This document shows, piece by piece, positions 17,049-26,424 of a DNA stretch of 60,280 nt (positions are counted from its first letter, which is position 1; the number at the start of each line of letters is the position of its first letter). The notes below the pieces were generated by a model. The model saw nothing but the letters and a program-made list of their open reading frames with translations, had not been told where the DNA came from and did not search any database. Made by a program: the position numbers and the translations under genes. The DNA comes from Desulfovibrio inopinatus DSM 10711 (lineage in GTDB: Bacteria > Desulfobacterota > Desulfovibrionia > Desulfovibrionales > Desulfovibrionaceae): the NCBI RefSeq assembly GCF_000429305.1, contig NZ_KE386883.1, positions 3,890 to 64,169 of the forward strand, in the 5' to 3' direction.

Positions 17049-18292
17049 GCGACGCACAGCGTTTTTTCTGGCTTGAAGAGGCCCAGCAGACGTACCTGCA
17101 GAAGACGTTTTTTGACGTGCCCATGCCCAGAGGACGAGAAGAGCTTGTCTATCGATCCGCATTGCAACATATGGATCAGCGGATAGTGGACGGCAAAAAA
17201 CATATCGTCTTCAACTCATATTACTTGCAACCCGCTGTCTGCAAAAAAGCATGGGCATTACAAAAGACAGGCAAGTATTTTCTCACGTTCGTTGGCTGCT
17301 GCATACGCCAAGATCATGCTCCGCTCCGGTTCTTTGACCAGTGCTATGAGGCTGAGGATTACGATGAGTTGTATAGCATACTCGCGTCCTCCGCTCCGTG
17401 GGCTATATCTTCTGTTATTCAGCCGCTTATCAATGGTGCCATTGCTGTGGAAGCGGCCCAGAAAAACGGGTCGTTGGCTATTATCGATATCAATGATTCC
17501 GTGTACTACATGAACAACGATCCCTTTAGCTTTGAATGCATGCTCGAAGCGAAGATTCTTGATCAGAGTGCGGCCATCGTTCACAAGATGCCCAACTGGG
17601 GCGTTGACAAAATGCGCGATGCCTGGCGCTTCAATACCCCGGATTGGCAAATTCACAGTCTTCCGGAGCCGGAGCTGTTTCAGCCGTGTAGTGAATACGA
17701 CGGGACACGTAACCCAAAATTTGTTTTTGCGGGCGGGATCATTCCGTACCATATCGCTATTACGAAGGGACATGAAAACCACATCATGACTCCGCTGATC
17801 CATGACATTTGCGGCAACGAAGGTGATATGACGTTCGTTGTGAACCAAAACGCCCGCAATATGTTCTGGGAAGAGCATAAGCGCTATATTGATTTTCAGG
17901 ATGTCTACCCCAATTTTTCGTTTCAAAAAGGTGTTCCGTTTTTCGAACTGCCCGCGAAATTGGCCGCGCACGATTTTGCCATTTACTGGGAGAACATTCC
18001 TGAATCCAGCTATAACCCCGATCATTTCGCTATCAACATGGCAACCAAGATTTTCAGTTATGTTGAAGCCGGACTCCCCATTCTGGTGCATACCAAAGCA
18101 CCGTACATCCTCAAGACCGTCATGGATAACGGGTTTGGCCTCACTTATGAGCTTAACGACTTGGCGAAGGCCCCAAAACTTGCTCGGGATTGTGACTATG
18201 CGTCATTGTGCGACAAGCTGAACGCATACAGAAACAGCGTCAACAGCGATCTGGCCAAGGCGCAGCTTGAACAGATATTTGCAATCGAATAA
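17045..18292 (+). CDS. GT-B-fold glycosyltransferase
   Basis: A 415-residue protein whose TTG start overlaps the previous stop (TTGA). The C-terminal half has [12 protein letters not shown] and, near 345, [20 protein letters not shown]. The latter is the E-x7-E-like nucleotide-sugar site region of family-4-type transferases. It is similar in this region to the product at 45527, so the two are probable paralogues. No membrane helix is visible. Donor and acceptor are unknown. Confidence 0.65.
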   Translation: MSDAQRFFWLEEAQQTYLQKTFFDVPMPRGREELVYRSALQHMDQRIVDGKKHIVFNSYYLQPAVCKKAWALQKTGKYFLTFVGCCIRQDHAPLRFFDQCYEAEDYDELYSILASSAPWAISSVIQPLINGAIAVEAAQKNGSLAIIDINDSVYYMNNDPFSFECMLEAKILDQSAAIVHKMPNWGVDKMRDAWRFNTPDWQIHSLPEPELFQPCSEYDGTRNPKFVFAGGIIPYHIAITKGHENHIMTPLIHDICGNEGDMTFVVNQNARNMFWEEHKRYIDFQDVYPNFSFQKGVPFFELPAKLAAHDFAIYWENIPESSYNPDHFAINMATKIFSYVEAGLPILVHTKAPYILKTVMDNGFGLTYELNDLAKAPKLARDCDYASLCDKLNAYRNSVNSDLAKAQLEQIFAIE

Positions 18293-18300
18293 GGATCTTT

Positions 18301-19929
18301 ATGTCGCATATACAGCTCGTCGGTCTTGCGGAAACCAAACCGTTGGATGGAAAACTGTGGAAGCTCCCTTTTGCTTTTCCCATCATCATCAGCCAATTGC
18401 AGAAAACGACACATACGTTCGACCATCTCGATACGTATTTGAATCGGCTCACCTTAGAAGAGCTCAGCAGCAAGCTGCAAAAGTCCGATAGTCGTATTTT
18501 CGGCATTAGTGCCTGGTCGCATAACTATTTACATGTCAAACAGCTTTCAGCCGATATCCGCAAGGCACACAAAGATGCCATTATCATCGTCGGCGGCATT
18601 ATTTCGGGTAATGATCAAGTCCTTCTTGAAAAGACGGATGTAGACATTGTTTCCACGTGCCCGGAAGGTGAATCCGTTCTTCCTGATCTGTTGGATGAAC
18701 TGGGGAGACCGCACCCCGATTTGCGCTCGGTCAACGGCATCTCATTTAAAGATAACAAGACCGGAACGATCGTCAGGACCGAGTCGCACAAGATAATGAA
18801 TCAGATCGAATTTCAAAACCAGGAATTCCCGGCATACGAATATTTCGATGAAGAGCTGAAAGAGATCGCCTATAATCTGAATTCATGTACGGACCATCCC
18901 GTTCAGGCCTTTCCTATATTGACGTCACGAGGATGCCCCTTTCATTGTACATTCTGCGGTCACCTCTATGGCCACCGCATGCTCAGGAAAAAGTGGGAAA
19001 CGCTCCTCGATGAATTCGACTTTTTGATCAATCGCTATGGTTTTACCGGGTTCTACGCATACGACACCAATATGTTCCTTAACGCCAAGGATATCGAAGA
19101 ATACTGCCAGCTTTATGATGAGCGAGGAATGAATTTCAAGCTCATCGGCAGCTTGCGCCTCTCCTTTGGCAGTTACGACTTGTACAAAAAACTGGCGGAT
19201 CATGGGGTTGCCGTTGGGCTGTTCGGCCTTGAGACCGGGAGCCAAGACATGCTCAAACGCATGAAAAAGAACCTGAATCACCAAGAGGCCAGACAAAGGC
19301 TCAAGGCTGCTATCGACGCCGGAATCACGATGCATGGCAACTTTATCTTCGGTACGCCGGGTGAAAACGTCCGAACCATCGCTGAAACGCGCTCGTTTAT
19401 GTTGTTTATTGAAGACCTTATCGAAAAACAAAAGCGTGATTTCAAAAAGCAGGGCAAGATGAATACGTCCGGATACGGCTGGACGATCCTGATTCCTTCG
19501 CCCTCATCCGAGCTGTACCACGAAGCGATGGGTGAAAAACTCATCACGGACGAGGATGAATATCTCACCTCCCTCAGCGACGAAAAATTTCAGCGTCTGC
19601 TCACAGGCAGCTCTTCAAAGATCGCTCTGGCGCAGGAGGCAGGAAACCTCAATATGAGTGAGTTTACCTCACGTCGCGCTCTGGCGCATTACATCAAATT
19701 CAACTGGCATTACGTCAAAGTGCTGGCTGCCCTCCGCCATAGACAAAGACTCTTTTCAAACCCAAAGGCTGTGCTCAACAGCGCGGGGATCGCTGCCAAG
19801 AACTATGTAGCGTATCTCTTCCATACTGCTGTGGATACACTGAAAGGGCGCAAGGGCTACGTGCCACGAGACAAAAGGGGCCTGCCTCCGTTGATCCCCG
19901 AGCCGGGTATGACTTCGCGGCGAGGGTAA
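18301..19929 (+). CDS. B12-binding-type radical SAM enzyme
   Basis: A 542-residue protein. The first 140 residues resemble a cobalamin-binding domain (IIIVGGIISG near 95-103, TCPEGES near 119-125), though a clear DxHxxG is not seen. The radical SAM cluster motif GCPFHCTFCG gives Cys 212, 216 and 219, and LFGLETGSQDML is a typical SAM-contact segment. Enzymes of this class methylate unreactive carbons or rearrange substrates. ATG 18301 follows AAGGATCTTT. In a glycan locus, C-methylation or redox editing of a sugar is possible but unproved. Confidence 0.75.
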   Translation: MSHIQLVGLAETKPLDGKLWKLPFAFPIIISQLQKTTHTFDHLDTYLNRLTLEELSSKLQKSDSRIFGISAWSHNYLHVKQLSADIRKAHKDAIIIVGGIISGNDQVLLEKTDVDIVSTCPEGESVLPDLLDELGRPHPDLRSVNGISFKDNKTGTIVRTESHKIMNQIEFQNQEFPAYEYFDEELKEIAYNLNSCTDHPVQAFPILTSRGCPFHCTFCGHLYGHRMLRKKWETLLDEFDFLINRYGFTGFYAYDTNMFLNAKDIEEYCQLYDERGMNFKLIGSLRLSFGSYDLYKKLADHGVAVGLFGLETGSQDMLKRMKKNLNHQEARQRLKAAIDAGITMHGNFIFGTPGENVRTIAETRSFMLFIEDLIEKQKRDFKKQGKMNTSGYGWTILIPSPSSELYHEAMGEKLITDEDEYLTSLSDEKFQRLLTGSSSKIALAQEAGNLNMSEFTSRRALAHYIKFNWHYVKVLAALRHRQRLFSNPKAVLNSAGIAAKNYVAYLFHTAVDTLKGRKGYVPRDKRGLPPLIPEPGMTSRRG

Positions 19930-19933
19930 GCGC

Positions 19934-21574
19934 ATGAAGCGGCATACAAAAGATTCACTCGTCAGCAGTATTTTGCTCGACGACGTATTTATGAATATGC
20001 GTGCGGAAGCTGTCGCTCACTTCATTGCGTCGTTACCGAACGAGGAAAAATTGGTCTTGTATGGGTGCGGTACCATCGCCCGTATTCTGGCTATGCAGCA
20101 TGCCGAAGAACTCACAAAGGCAAACGTCATCTTTGCTACAACCGATGCTCCACGGGAAAATACATTTCACGGTTTTCCGTGGACCAAGGCCTCCCAGATT
20201 CCTCTCGATACGAGCAAAGTCCTTCTTCTGTCGGCAACGTATGAAGATGCCATGTGTGAAGAGATTGGCTTTCTCCACAACACCGATGTGATATTCCTCA
20301 AGCAGGCTCTTACCGAGGGTATCAATGAGAGCCTCCTCACCAAAGCGTTGCAGCATGTTTCGCATGAAATGGACAACGTGTTGCAATGCCTGGCGGATCG
20401 ATTTTCCGACGATGACGACGTCATCTGTTTTCTGGATCCGGATCTCTCCATGCCCTATCTCGAAATGTATGCCAGCATGCGCAAAGCAGGAAAGAAGCTG
20501 GTGCTTCTTTCTCGGAGCCACGTACCGAGCAAGATTCCTTATGATAAGATGGAAGAATACGGCTTTGCGGACTTTTTTTACGAAGCCCCATCTCTCCATT
20601 ATCTTTGGGTTATGATACCACGGCTTTTGCAAAAAGCGAATTTCTCTATCGTCAATGCGTGGTGCCTCTATTACACATTTTCTATTTTTAACCATGTTAT
20701 AGAGACATCGAAAGCGCCCGTGGTTGTCTGGCTTGATTCCATTCTGAGTCAGGTGGTGCAAGTTGATGGAGCCCGACAACATCTTCTTGAAGAGCAAGGC
20801 ATAGACGAGAAGCGAGCAACGGCACTCGAAAAAACGCTTTCCCATCGCGCAGCGGGATTGGTCTCGCGTATCCCTACGCAGATGATCGACAAGATGAAAG
20901 AACAGCATGAAAGCAAGGTGCCCTCACTTCTTTTCTACAGGCCGCTTCTCCCCATTGAGGCGCCCGTACAACGTACTCACGAAAGTAATCGTCCTCCCAA
21001 AGTCATTTTTGTGTGCTCTCTGCACACGAGACCCGATGTGACACTCAACATTGGTTGGCCTTTGGAGAGCATTTATGAACCCATCGAAGTCTTTACCAAT
21101 CAGGGTATTGAATTTCATATTTTCAACCCTCTCGATGTCGGTGGGGGCTATGGTACGCTCAGAGAGATGGACCGAAAGAACCATCTACTCCATTATAGCG
21201 GAGCTATTCATCCAGAGGATTTACTCCAAGAAATTGCTGACAGCGATTACCTTTGGCTTGGGAGAAGGGTTCCGCCCTGCCCTTCCGGCTATCATGAAAC
21301 TCACTTGCCGTTGACGATCTTCCAAGCTGTTTCCGCAGGCACTCCTGTGATTGTCTCATCCGAGCTTTCCTCTCTTGCTCAACTCGTGACCGACTTTAAT
21401 TTGGGCTTTGTCCTTGCAAGCGAGGACTGGAAAAACGTTCGAAAACATATGGAAGCATTTGACTACGAAACATCGTTGCAAGACATAAAAGAATTTAGAA
21501 AATCCTTATCTCCGGAACGGATGGCCCTTCGACTTACCGATTTTTATGAAACGATCCACCGGAGCGAGAGGTAA
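19934..21574 (+). CDS. Rossmann module fused to GT-B glycosyltransferase (copy 1 of a pair)
   Basis: A 546-residue fusion. Residues about 35-125 carry the recurrent module in a diverged form (LVLYGCGTIARIL at 41-53, then a strand and LLLSATY). The C-terminal half looks like a GT-B transferase: PKVIFVCSLH near 355, DYLWLGRRVPP and LTIFQAVSAGTPVIVSS near 465. The next gene has the same layout and matching motifs. The start lies five bases after the upstream stop. The module sits on a transferase here rather than a modifying enzyme. Confidence 0.65.
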   Translation: MKRHTKDSLVSSILLDDVFMNMRAEAVAHFIASLPNEEKLVLYGCGTIARILAMQHAEELTKANVIFATTDAPRENTFHGFPWTKASQIPLDTSKVLLLSATYEDAMCEEIGFLHNTDVIFLKQALTEGINESLLTKALQHVSHEMDNVLQCLADRFSDDDDVICFLDPDLSMPYLEMYASMRKAGKKLVLLSRSHVPSKIPYDKMEEYGFADFFYEAPSLHYLWVMIPRLLQKANFSIVNAWCLYYTFSIFNHVIETSKAPVVVWLDSILSQVVQVDGARQHLLEEQGIDEKRATALEKTLSHRAAGLVSRIPTQMIDKMKEQHESKVPSLLFYRPLLPIEAPVQRTHESNRPPKVIFVCSLHTRPDVTLNIGWPLESIYEPIEVFTNQGIEFHIFNPLDVGGGYGTLREMDRKNHLLHYSGAIHPEDLLQEIADSDYLWLGRRVPPCPSGYHETHLPLTIFQAVSAGTPVIVSSELSSLAQLVTDFNLGFVLASEDWKNVRKHMEAFDYETSLQDIKEFRKSLSPERMALRLTDFYETIHRSER

Positions 21575-21581
21575 AATAGAC

Positions 21582-23255
21582 ATGCCCCTCTCTCTCTCCG
21601 ATCCCGGTTTGCGTGCAGAGCTTCACCGGCTTATCGCCAAAGCGTCAGACTGGGAAGCCGAGCGCGTCGAGATCGTCGCGTCCTGGCTGGAAAACCTGCC
21701 GGCGCACGAAAGCATCGGTTTTTATGGCTGTGGCAGCCTCGCACAGAAACTCGCCGTTGAGCACCCCGACATTCTCCGAAAGCGGCCGGTTCGTTTTTTT
21801 TCAACACAGCAAGAAGGATTGTCTTCTTTTCACGGATTTCCCAAAAGCGACCTTGCCGCCGTCCTTGCCGAGCCGCCCAAACATATTGCCCTGTTGTCAG
21901 CGACGTATCACCATGCCATGCGAAACAACCTGGCCCCCCTGCAAGACGTCCAAATATACGGTCTTGAAGATATCGTCGCAAACCACGTTCGCCCACAGGT
22001 ACTGCAATCGTGTCTGGAGCGTATGCAAAAAGAAGCGCAAGACGTAAGAGCACAACTTGTGCAGTCCATCCCTGTCGGGGAACGGACGCTCTGCATCCAG
22101 ATGATGAATTTCGGCTCTGTCTATCGCCTGAAGCCTTTCCGACGTATCAAGGAAGCCGGTTATCGACTTGCTGTTTTCGCTCCCCGGAATGCCGCCTTTC
22201 CCATTCCTCCCGACGACATGATAGAGCAAGGGTACGTTGATTTTATTTATACAGCTCCTTCCGATGAAACTTTGCAACTTGTTCTGTTACTCCTTCTCGA
22301 AGAGGATGATCTTTTCACCCTGTTTGAATTCCCGAAGCATTTTTCCAATATCTGGTACATCGCCAAAGTCACCGAGGTGGCTAAAGCCAAGACGATTGCC
22401 TACGCCGATAACTTTCTCTCAACTTTTTTTGAAAATAAAGACCACGCCAGAGAATTCAGCTCGCACATGAAGTTGGAAAAAAGCTCTATTGAAACGCTTT
22501 ACGAATCCTTTTTTCGGCATGTAAATGCTCTTATTTACAAGGATTCTTCCAACGTACTCAACAATTTTTGCAATAGATTTTCAGCTCGTCCACAATGCCT
22601 TCATTTCTTGCCGTATATCGAGGGAGGTATGCTGCCCCATGCCCCACATGAAAGATATTCACAAAAGGATGGCATCACGCGCATAGCGTTTGCCCATAGC
22701 CTTCATCAAGGCTTCTATAAGGAATGGTACGACAAGGCGGTCTTTAAGGAGCTTATCGCTCGGATTACGGACACCGGGCTTGGTTTCACCGTCTTCAACA
22801 GCATGGATAAGAACGGTTCCGGCTGGGAAGAATTCATGGAGCTGGAGCAACAGAACCCGCTCTTTGCATATCGTTCTTGCCTGCCTTACGATCAATTGCT
22901 TGATGAGTTGCGCTACTATGATTTCGGTTGGCTCGGCTTCCTTTTTCCCCAGAAGGCTTCGGACTTTGTCCGCACGAATTTACAGCTCAAAATATTCGCC
23001 TATGCCCAAGCCGGATTGCCAACCATCGTATCACCTGAATTCGAATATTGTGAGCAACTTCTGCAACAATACGGTTTGGGTCTTGCTCTTCCTGCTCACG
23101 ATCTGGAAAACTTGCCTGTCATCCTGAACAACTTTGATAGAACGACGTGTCAAAACAATATCGAATCGTTTTGTCGTCAACTTTCTGTGGACAACCACGT
23201 TGGTGATATGATCACCTTTTACAATATCTTAGCGGATGTGGAGCAACGTTCATGA
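21582..23255 (+). CDS. Rossmann module fused to GT-B glycosyltransferase (copy 2 of a pair)
   Basis: A 557-residue paralogue of the previous gene. The module lies at about 43-135 (IGFYGCGSLAQKL, then IALLSATYHHAM). The transferase end has RIAFAHSLHQGF, FGWLGFLFPQKAS and LKIFAYAQAGLPTIVSP. ATG 21582 is preferred over the in-frame ATG at 21546 because GAGAGG precedes it and because the earlier start would lie inside the upstream gene. Both copies keep Gly-Cys-Gly in place of Gly-Ala-Gly in the module. Confidence 0.65.
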   Translation: MPLSLSDPGLRAELHRLIAKASDWEAERVEIVASWLENLPAHESIGFYGCGSLAQKLAVEHPDILRKRPVRFFSTQQEGLSSFHGFPKSDLAAVLAEPPKHIALLSATYHHAMRNNLAPLQDVQIYGLEDIVANHVRPQVLQSCLERMQKEAQDVRAQLVQSIPVGERTLCIQMMNFGSVYRLKPFRRIKEAGYRLAVFAPRNAAFPIPPDDMIEQGYVDFIYTAPSDETLQLVLLLLLEEDDLFTLFEFPKHFSNIWYIAKVTEVAKAKTIAYADNFLSTFFENKDHAREFSSHMKLEKSSIETLYESFFRHVNALIYKDSSNVLNNFCNRFSARPQCLHFLPYIEGGMLPHAPHERYSQKDGITRIAFAHSLHQGFYKEWYDKAVFKELIARITDTGLGFTVFNSMDKNGSGWEEFMELEQQNPLFAYRSCLPYDQLLDELRYYDFGWLGFLFPQKASDFVRTNLQLKIFAYAQAGLPTIVSPEFEYCEQLLQQYGLGLALPAHDLENLPVILNNFDRTTCQNNIESFCRQLSVDNHVGDMITFYNILADVEQRS

Positions 23256-24349
23256 CCCGATGTCCTCTTTGTCAGGAAACCATGCGCCAAGCATATACGC
23301 ACCCGAACGCTTTTTTTGCCGACCGAGATGTCAATCTGCCCTTGGTCATGGAAATTTGTCCTGCATGTGGTTTCCTCTTTCAATCGAGTGCCGCCACCCC
23401 CGAATACGAAGACGTCATGAACACGGGGTATGGGGAGTATTACGGCAAGGACATTTTCGCTTTTCCACGCCGAGATCGAGAAAGCCTCAAAGCCCTGGAT
23501 ATGTTGCTGCGTAATCTTCCTGACGTTCCCATGCCCTCTCTCCTTGAAATCGGCTCCAATAAAGGAGATCTGCTGTATATGGTCAAGGAGAAGCGACCGG
23601 AATGCAACGTACTCGGCATCGATCCCGGTATGTCGAATGACAGAGGGGTGCCCACAGTTCGGGAATATTTTCGTCCAGAACTCTTCGCCTCGACATTCGA
23701 TGTGGTCATACTCAAACATATTTTGGAGCACTTCACAGACCCGAAAGGCTTTTTGCAGGGCGTTTCTCGCGTTCTGTCCGACAATGGACTCCTCTATGTC
23801 GACGTTCCCAACCTGAATTGGATTTTGCAGGATGGAACGGAAGGGTTTGTACTCCACCACGTAGGGTATTTTACCCTGAATACGCTTCGCATAGCTCTGG
23901 AAGGTTTTGAAGTGGTCGAGGCAGAGGAAGAGGCATCATTGCGCGCCGTGTTTCGCAAATCTTCTTCCCCAGCGCCCGTTACGCAGGAAGATGTCTCGGG
24001 GGTAGCCGCACAATGCGCCTTGTTGGAAGAGAACAGAAAGAAGGTCATGAACCGCATCCTCACGGCCGCACACAATGGAACACCTCTGATTTTTTATGGG
24101 GCGTACACCATATTTCGTCTGCTCTATAGAGAAATTCGTTACCAGGCTCCCCAAGCAGCATGCTCATTTTACGACGATAACTATGATGGCGAGAGCGAAC
24201 CTGTTTTCGGTCTGAAGCGTTGTAAAGAACTCCATCAGGATGCCCTTGTCATCCTCTGCTCCAATAATAGCGAGACATTGGATGCTATGGAACAACGCCT
24301 GCAGGGCAGGAACCTGAACATCGTCCGCCCTTGGAGATCGCATGAGTGA
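23252..24349 (+). CDS. Zinc-binding SAM C-methyltransferase-type protein with C-terminal Rossmann module
   Basis: A 365-residue protein with the three-part layout of sugar C-methyltransferases. A Zn site is formed by CPLC (4-7) and CPAC (about 37-40); a class I SAM domain has LLEIGSNKGD (about 97-106) and VVILKHILEHFTDP; a C-terminal Rossmann domain starts LIFYGAYTIF (279-288). In known enzymes of this layout the C-terminal domain helps bind the nucleotide-sugar. This links the recurrent module of the locus to a known precedent. It overlaps the previous gene by four bases. Confidence 0.8.
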   Translation: MTRCPLCQETMRQAYTHPNAFFADRDVNLPLVMEICPACGFLFQSSAATPEYEDVMNTGYGEYYGKDIFAFPRRDRESLKALDMLLRNLPDVPMPSLLEIGSNKGDLLYMVKEKRPECNVLGIDPGMSNDRGVPTVREYFRPELFASTFDVVILKHILEHFTDPKGFLQGVSRVLSDNGLLYVDVPNLNWILQDGTEGFVLHHVGYFTLNTLRIALEGFEVVEAEEEASLRAVFRKSSSPAPVTQEDVSGVAAQCALLEENRKKVMNRILTAAHNGTPLIFYGAYTIFRLLYREIRYQAPQAACSFYDDNYDGESEPVFGLKRCKELHQDALVILCSNNSETLDAMEQRLQGRNLNIVRPWRSHE

Positions 24350-25229
24350 AGAACGTGAAAGCAAAAAAGTGGTTGTTTTCGGGGCCGGTGGATTTATTGG
24401 CTCCGTCTTGACGCAATTACTTGGTAATATGGGCTGGGATGTGCGCCCCATGACTCGCAATGAATGCGACATGGCCTCGGCCGAAAGCATGGCTCAGGCG
24501 GTTGCCTCTCTTGATCCTGGTATGTCCGCCGTTCTCTGTGCCAGTATCAGTCGAGTTCAGGAAGACTCTATTCAGTCATTTCTGGAAAACATTATGATGG
24601 CTGAAAATTTTGCTGCGGCCGCACGACCGGGACAGTTTCGATCAATCATTTTTCTCAGTTCGACCGACGTTTACGGCAACAAGCCGATATGTCCTCTGAC
24701 GGAACGTACTTTGACAGAACCTGCCGGATACTATGCGCTTTCCAAATTTGCCAGCGAGCGTATTCTATCCAATTCTGAGAATCTCGATTGCCCCATTGCC
24801 TCACTGAGGCTGCCGGGGATCTTCGGCCCGACCGACGACGGCAAGAGCATTCTTGGTCTCTTTGCAAAACGTATTGTCACTGGACAGACCATTCGTCTTT
24901 TTGGAGATGGCTCTACTTTGCGCGATTTTGTCCTAGTAGATGATTTATGCTCCGTCATTCTTGCTTTGCTGAACAAACCATACAATGGAGTTCTCAATAT
25001 CGCTGCCGGAAAAAGCCATAAGTTGATTGATATTCTGCAACTCATGGCCGAAAAAGCAGGCTGCGAACTCATTATTCAACGCGAGCCACCCGGAGAACGA
25101 TCCAATGATCTTGTCTTTGATGTCAGTGCCATGCATGGCGCGGTAGGGCCTCTGTACATGACGCCTTTGGAGACAGGTATCAATCGGCTCATCAAGCACG
25201 TTAAAGAGAGGATAGGCGCAACATGCTGA
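24342..25229 (+). CDS. NAD-dependent epimerase/dehydratase (extended SDR)
   Basis: A 295-residue SDR with FGAGGFIGS (about 10-18), SSTDVYGN with the catalytic Ser/Thr, and YYALSK containing Tyr-x-x-x-Lys. LFGDGSTLRDFVLVDDL is the usual substrate-loop signature. It is intact, so it should act on a nucleotide-sugar at C4 or a related position. It overlaps both neighbours (8 bp upstream, 7 bp downstream). Confidence 0.8.
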   Translation: MSEERESKKVVVFGAGGFIGSVLTQLLGNMGWDVRPMTRNECDMASAESMAQAVASLDPGMSAVLCASISRVQEDSIQSFLENIMMAENFAAAARPGQFRSIIFLSSTDVYGNKPICPLTERTLTEPAGYYALSKFASERILSNSENLDCPIASLRLPGIFGPTDDGKSILGLFAKRIVTGQTIRLFGDGSTLRDFVLVDDLCSVILALLNKPYNGVLNIAAGKSHKLIDILQLMAEKAGCELIIQREPPGERSNDLVFDVSAMHGAVGPLYMTPLETGINRLIKHVKERIGATC

Positions 25230-26404
25230 ATGTTCTTCATTCTTTTGCGAACCTGAAGGCAAACACCATCGCCATTTATGGCGCTGGAGCCTACGGACTG
25301 TCTGTACGGAACGATATTGCTCAAGAGCGCCCAGATATCACGGTTGCCTGTTTTTTGGATACGTTCAAGCCGAGCGGCACCATTGATGATTTCGATTTGG
25401 TCAACATTAACGACGTCGATACGACACTGTTGCAATCTCTTGATGCCATAATCATTGCTTCGGCAAACTATGAAGACATTGGCGAGAAAGTTGAAAAACT
25501 GGGTTTCTCCTCTCTCTATATTCTTATGCGTTCGCTGGAAGACGAGAAGTTACGCCAAGATAAAAATGTTTTTGAAGCGACGGAAGCGCTCATCTCCGAA
25601 CGTGATTACCACCGCTATTTTCACACCATGTATTACTGGCGCTACTTGGCTTTGCGCCAAGAGCACTTTGGAGACCCTGCACCGGTGCCACCTCTCATGA
25701 CATCCATCCCTCCAGAAATGCGAGAGGCGTTCACCATGGGCGGACAATGTGAGATTTTGGACTACAAAGTATGGGATAAGCGCTATCCGTCCAACTATCC
25801 GCTTATTTACACCGACGAAGAAGTAGACGACTGCCTGCGGCGCATCGATGAAGGGGAAAACAGTATATATGGTCAGTTGGATGTCTGGTTCCGCGAAGCG
25901 CTTCAGAAGTACCCGATTGAAGGGACGGAAGTTGCCGTTATGGGATCACTGACTCCCTGGTACGAAAGTCTCTGCATCAAGTTCGGGGGTCACCCTGTGA
26001 CCATTGATTACAATGCCATCATTTCCAAAACAAAACGTATCTCCACGCTGACGACCGAGGAACTCAAGTCGAGGAAGTCCGGCTTTGACCACGCGATTTC
26101 CATTTCCTCGTTCGAACATGACGGTCTGGGCGCGTATGGTGATCCCATCGATCCGGACGGTGATTTGAAGGCCATGCGCAACATGAAAAACGTTATTAAA
26201 CCAGGCGGACTCATGTTCTTCAACGTGCCGGTTTCCTGGGACGACATGATCTATTTTAACGAATTTCGTTCCTATGGAAGAGTCAGACTCGCCATGATGT
26301 TCGAGGGTTTCGAGCTTGTCGACTCTTGGGGATATAGTGAATCACGACTCCAAGCCGAACCCAAGAAGGTGTTCAACCCTCTCTTCGTTCTCAAAAACAA
26401 ATAA
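25223..26404 (+). CDS. Rossmann module fused to DUF268 putative methyltransferase (copy 1)
   Basis: A 393-residue fusion. Residues about 14-110 are the recurrent module (IAIYGAGAYGLSV at 16-28; ACFLDTF). The C-terminal half matches DUF268: AISISSFEHDGLGAYGDPID then DGDLKAM and IKPGGLMFFNVPV, a methyltransferase-like core. DUF268 proteins have no firm function; the fold suggests SAM-type transfer. A paralogue with the same architecture lies at 27541, with UDP-galactopyranose mutase between them. Confidence 0.75.
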   Translation: MLNVLHSFANLKANTIAIYGAGAYGLSVRNDIAQERPDITVACFLDTFKPSGTIDDFDLVNINDVDTTLLQSLDAIIIASANYEDIGEKVEKLGFSSLYILMRSLEDEKLRQDKNVFEATEALISERDYHRYFHTMYYWRYLALRQEHFGDPAPVPPLMTSIPPEMREAFTMGGQCEILDYKVWDKRYPSNYPLIYTDEEVDDCLRRIDEGENSIYGQLDVWFREALQKYPIEGTEVAVMGSLTPWYESLCIKFGGHPVTIDYNAIISKTKRISTLTTEELKSRKSGFDHAISISSFEHDGLGAYGDPIDPDGDLKAMRNMKNVIKPGGLMFFNVPVSWDDMIYFNEFRSYGRVRLAMMFEGFELVDSWGYSESRLQAEPKKVFNPLFVLKNK

Positions 26405-26424
26405 AAGAGCAACGAGTTCACGAT

